From Planctomycetota bacterium (lineage in GTDB: Bacteria > Planctomycetota > UBA8742 > UBA2392), in the NCBI GenBank assembly GCA_020425695.1, contig JAGQRE010000029.1, positions 1-34,142 on the forward strand: a stretch of 34,142 nt of DNA, in the 5' to 3' direction. Position 1 is the stretch's first letter. Each line of letters starts with the position of its first letter. The notes beneath the pieces are model-generated. The model had not been told where the DNA came from and did not search any database. It worked only from the letters and a program-made list of their open reading frames with translations. The translations under genes and the position numbers were made by a program. Positions 32,173 to 34,142 of the stretch are shown here, one piece after another.

Positions 32173-33276
32173 TCAGGCCACTACTTCTTCAAGCAAGTTG
32201 TAACGGGAATCACGTCTGCAGGGCTTTCGTCCGGCATCGCTGACAAGTTTGCGTACATCCTCTTCGCCCAGTTTCTGAGGTGTACCGGAGCCTGCGTCAT
32301 GGAAAATGCGCTCGTGCTCGTAAACGATGCCGTCCAGATCATCCACGCCATAACCAAGCGCTACCTGGCTGAGCTTCAAACCGGCGCTGATCCAGTAGCA
32401 CTTCAGGTGCGGCACGTTGTCGAGCATCAGGCGGCTGATTGCATAGACCTTCAGGTCGGTCATGCCGCTCGCACGCCGTACGCCGCGCAGAGCGTTGTTC
32501 TCGGGGTGATAGGCCAGCGGGATAAAGACCTGAAACCCACCCGTCTTGTCCTGAAAATCGCGAATGCGCATGAGGTGATCGATTCGGTCTTCGTCCGACT
32601 CGATGTGCCCGTAAAGCATCGTGACCTGCGTCTTCAGCCCCATTTCGTGGGCGACGCCGTGAATCTCGAAGTAGCGGTCCGCACCGATCTTGTTCGGGCA
32701 GATCTGCTTACGAATTTCCTCGGCAAAGATTTCGGCCCCGCCACCCGTCAATGAATCCAGACCGGCCTCGTTCATCTCGGCCATGACGGTACGTACGTCC
32801 TTGCGGCTGATGCGGCTGAACCAGTCGATTTCCACGCTGGTAAAGCCCTTCAACGACGTTTCAGGCAGGACGCTTTTCAGCCCCCGCAGCATCTCAAGGT
32901 AATAATCGTACTTCAGCGCCGGGTGCAGCCCACCGACGATATGCAGCTCCTGCACGCCCTGGCCCTGAAACTTCTTCGCCCACTCAACCATGTCCGCCAC
33001 GGGCTTGGTGAAACTGCCGGGCTCGCCGGGTTTGCGGTAGAAGCTGCAGAACTTGCAGGTGTCCCAGCAGACATTGCTGTAGTGAAGATAACGGTTGACT
33101 ATGTACGTGGTCGTGTCGCCATGCAGGCGCTCGCGCACAAAGTTCGCGGCATAGCCCAGCGCGGCGATATCCGGCGTTTTGAAAAGGCGCAGCCCGTCTT
33201 CAGGCGACAGGCGCTCTTCCGCCTCGACTTTTTGGATGATGTCTGCAACGTCACTGTTAGCGAACAGCGAATTCAT
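32173..33276 (-). CDS. mqnE: Aminodeoxyfutalosine synthase MqnE (radical SAM)
   Basis: MqnE joins 3-[(1-carboxyvinyl)oxy]benzoate to the adenosyl radical derived from SAM, giving aminodeoxyfutalosine in the futalosine route to menaquinone. The 367-residue length fits. The cluster motif C70-x3-C74-x2-C77 lies in SNVCWDTCKFCSFYR, followed by HIVGGLHPALKYDYYLEMLRGLK and the family-specific LTGGGAEIF; these separate it from CofH and MqnC. ATG 33276 is the best start although its AGGAG is 12 nt upstream, a long spacing; the open frame reaches 33423 without a better start. No other mqn gene is in this window. The cell therefore probably makes menaquinone without the classic men pathway. Confidence 0.92.
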   Translation of the reverse strand: MNSLFANSDVADIIQKVEAEERLSPEDGLRLFKTPDIAALGYAANFVRERLHGDTTTYIVNRYLHYSNVCWDTCKFCSFYRKPGEPGSFTKPVADMVEWAKKFQGQGVQELHIVGGLHPALKYDYYLEMLRGLKSVLPETSLKGFTSVEIDWFSRISRKDVRTVMAEMNEAGLDSLTGGGAEIFAEEIRKQICPNKIGADRYFEIHGVAHEMGLKTQVTMLYGHIESDEDRIDHLMRIRDFQDKTGGFQVFIPLAYHPENNALRGVRRASGMTDLKVYAISRLMLDNVPHLKCYWISAGLKLSQVALGYGVDDLDGIVYEHERIFHDAGSGTPQKLGEEDVRKLVSDAGRKPCRRDSRYNLLEEVVA

Positions 33277-33340
33277 AGGCGATGTACTCTCCTGCGTTGA
33301 GTCTAGCAGGGCAAATGCCCGTTCCAAGCCCCGCGCACGG

Positions 33341-33369
33341 TTGTTGAAGGGTTGTGGGGCAGGTAGACT
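33341..33369 (+). promoter_or_regulatory. Candidate promoter of the lipoprotein gene
   Basis: TTGTTG (33341-33346) and TAGACT (33364-33369) are 17 nt apart, 40 nt before the GTG start at 33409. The region lies between divergent mqnE and the lipoprotein gene, where a promoter must exist. Confidence 0.45.
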
Positions 33370-33408
33370 CCGGGCGTCCCCGCAGTATCCCCGAAGAGGG
33401 CAGTGCTT

Positions 33409-34026
33409 GTGAAACGCTTTCAAATTCCCGCAGTCGCGCTGTTGCTGGCCTTGCTGGCCGGATGCGCAGAGTACAAAGAGTACACCTACAAGGAGTACTC
33501 GATCAGCCGTGAGCAGGCTTACGAATCTGCTGTGGCCATTCTCTCTGAAGAAGGCTACCAGATCACCGAAGTAGAAGAGAACTACGTCAACGACCTGCCG
33601 GAGATCTATCTCGAAACCGACTGGAACCAGCGACAGGTCGGCAGCCCGTACCCGGGCAACGACATGCGGCGCCGGGCCTACATCAAGATCACGACGCTGT
33701 ACTCAGAGCGCAAACCCTACGAGTACCAGCCGCTTTCAGAAGAAGACGGCGAACGCATCAACGAGATGAACGAAGAACTCGAAAAGAAAGCTGACCTTGA
33801 GCAGACGCGTGTTGGCATTGCAGTACGCCTTGAGCGCCGCAGCGACATCAAACGCCCGCTCGAAGCTGACTGGTACTACGACGGGCCGGACAACTATGAG
33901 TCGGCGGCCTTGATGGGACGCTTTGAAGCCGCCTACGGCGCGCAGAAACACGGCGGTTCGACCGAACCCAGTTCAAAGAGCCGTGCCATGAAGGAAGAAG
34001 AACTACGAAGGAATCAGGGCAAGTGA
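33409..34026 (+). CDS. Lipoprotein of unknown function
   Basis: No family is recognised for this 205-residue protein. Residues 1-18 form a lipoprotein signal (LLALLAG then Cys), so it is probably anchored to a membrane outside the cytoplasm. The mature part is rich in tyrosine and glutamate just after the cysteine (EYKEYTYKEYS). An alpha/beta stretch comes next (REQAYESAVAILSEEGYQI, a pattern seen in lipoproteins with a beta-sheet outer domain), then charged helices. GTG 33409 is chosen over GTG 33403 because GAGGG lies 8 nt upstream. Its stop overlaps the next start by 1 nt (TGATG), so the DUF1844 gene is co-translated. Confidence 0.75.
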   Translation: MKRFQIPAVALLLALLAGCAEYKEYTYKEYSISREQAYESAVAILSEEGYQITEVEENYVNDLPEIYLETDWNQRQVGSPYPGNDMRRRAYIKITTLYSERKPYEYQPLSEEDGERINEMNEELEKKADLEQTRVGIAVRLERRSDIKRPLEADWYYDGPDNYESAALMGRFEAAYGAQKHGGSTEPSSKSRAMKEEELRRNQGK

Positions 34027-34142
34027 TGAGCGACGACAAGCCGAAAATCATCGTGGACTCCGACTGGAAAGACCAGGCGGAACGGGAAAAGAAGCAACTT
34101 GCGGAAGAGGCAAGCGCCGAAGAACAGCGCGGCGAAATGCCG
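34026..34142 (+). CDS. DUF1844-type protein (3' end outside window)
   Basis: Only the first 39 residues are visible. They begin MSDDKPKIIVDSDWKDQAE and continue in a charged helix, the characteristic N-terminus of the DUF1844 family, often met in Planctomycetota and some other phyla. In full-length members a helical domain follows. The function is unknown. The 1-nt overlap with the lipoprotein stop indicates an operon. The frame is still open at the window edge. Confidence 0.75.
   Translation, partial: MSDDKPKIIVDSDWKDQAEREKKQLAEEASAEEQRGEMP

Overview
The window reads as chromosomal DNA of a free-living bacterium with high GC content, most likely a Planctomycetota or PVC-type organism. This placement is inferred, not proven. 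It rests on the DUF1844-type protein at the right edge, the many exported TPR, hydrolase and lipoprotein genes of unknown function, the GldA-like ABC ATPase, the substrate-binding/VWA pair and the RsbU-type phosphatases. There are no insertion sequences, phage genes, rRNAs or CRISPR arrays. Genes are dense, on both strands, and mostly single or in pairs with 1-4 nt overlaps. Perfect hairpin terminators separate convergent genes. UGA is an ordinary stop codon in several genes (for example those ending at 1598, 2413, 29634 and 34026).

Layout. 1-922: ABC transporter ATPase (partial, minus). 1083-2413: ECF sigma factor and a coupled membrane protein, probably its anti-sigma factor. 2551-2626: tRNA-Lys. 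2687-4258: B12-binding radical SAM enzyme. 4448-4720: DUF2277 protein. 4840-8031: three exported proteins (coiled-coil anchor, EF-hand serine hydrolase, esterase). 8151-8858: a tandem heavy-metal-associated (HMA) domain protein interrupted by four in-frame UGA codons. 9151-11584: two tandem response-regulator/PP2C phosphatases. 11610-14007: small CxxC protein, saccharopine-dehydrogenase-like enzyme and membrane protein (minus). 14125-14742: membrane protein. 14793-17343: fatty acid desaturase and S41-like PDZ protease (minus). 17454-20264: M1 aminopeptidase with HEAT repeats and a histone-like lysine tail. 20299-21114: UppP. 21241-21317: tRNA-Asp. 21793-24751: two paralogous substrate-binding proteins, the first with a VWA domain. 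24660-28619: large secreted metallophosphoesterase, MiaA and a YbjQ-family protein (minus). 28684-30068: exported protein and Nudix hydrolase. 30124-33276: exported TPR-like protein and the futalosine-pathway enzyme MqnE (minus). 33409-34142: lipoprotein and DUF1844 protein (partial).

The most striking object is the gene at 8151-8858. Read through its UGA codons, it encodes a secreted protein with two HMA domains. In each, both metal-binding cysteines of a GM(S/T)-C-x3-C site are replaced by UGA. All four UGAs lie in one frame, at homologous positions, and nothing else interrupts the frame. Each UGA is followed at a constant distance (24 or 28 nt) by a short hairpin that could act as a bacterial SECIS element. 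The best explanation is a four-selenocysteine, two-domain selenoprotein with U-x3-U metal or redox sites. No selenocysteine machinery gene lies in this window, so the organism's capacity to insert Sec must be checked elsewhere in its genome.

Other points of interest are a REP-like palindrome inserted in frame into the desaturase gene, the histone-like tail on the aminopeptidase, the paired substrate-binding/VWA genes, and a 92-nt convergent overlap between the second of that pair and the phosphoesterase gene.
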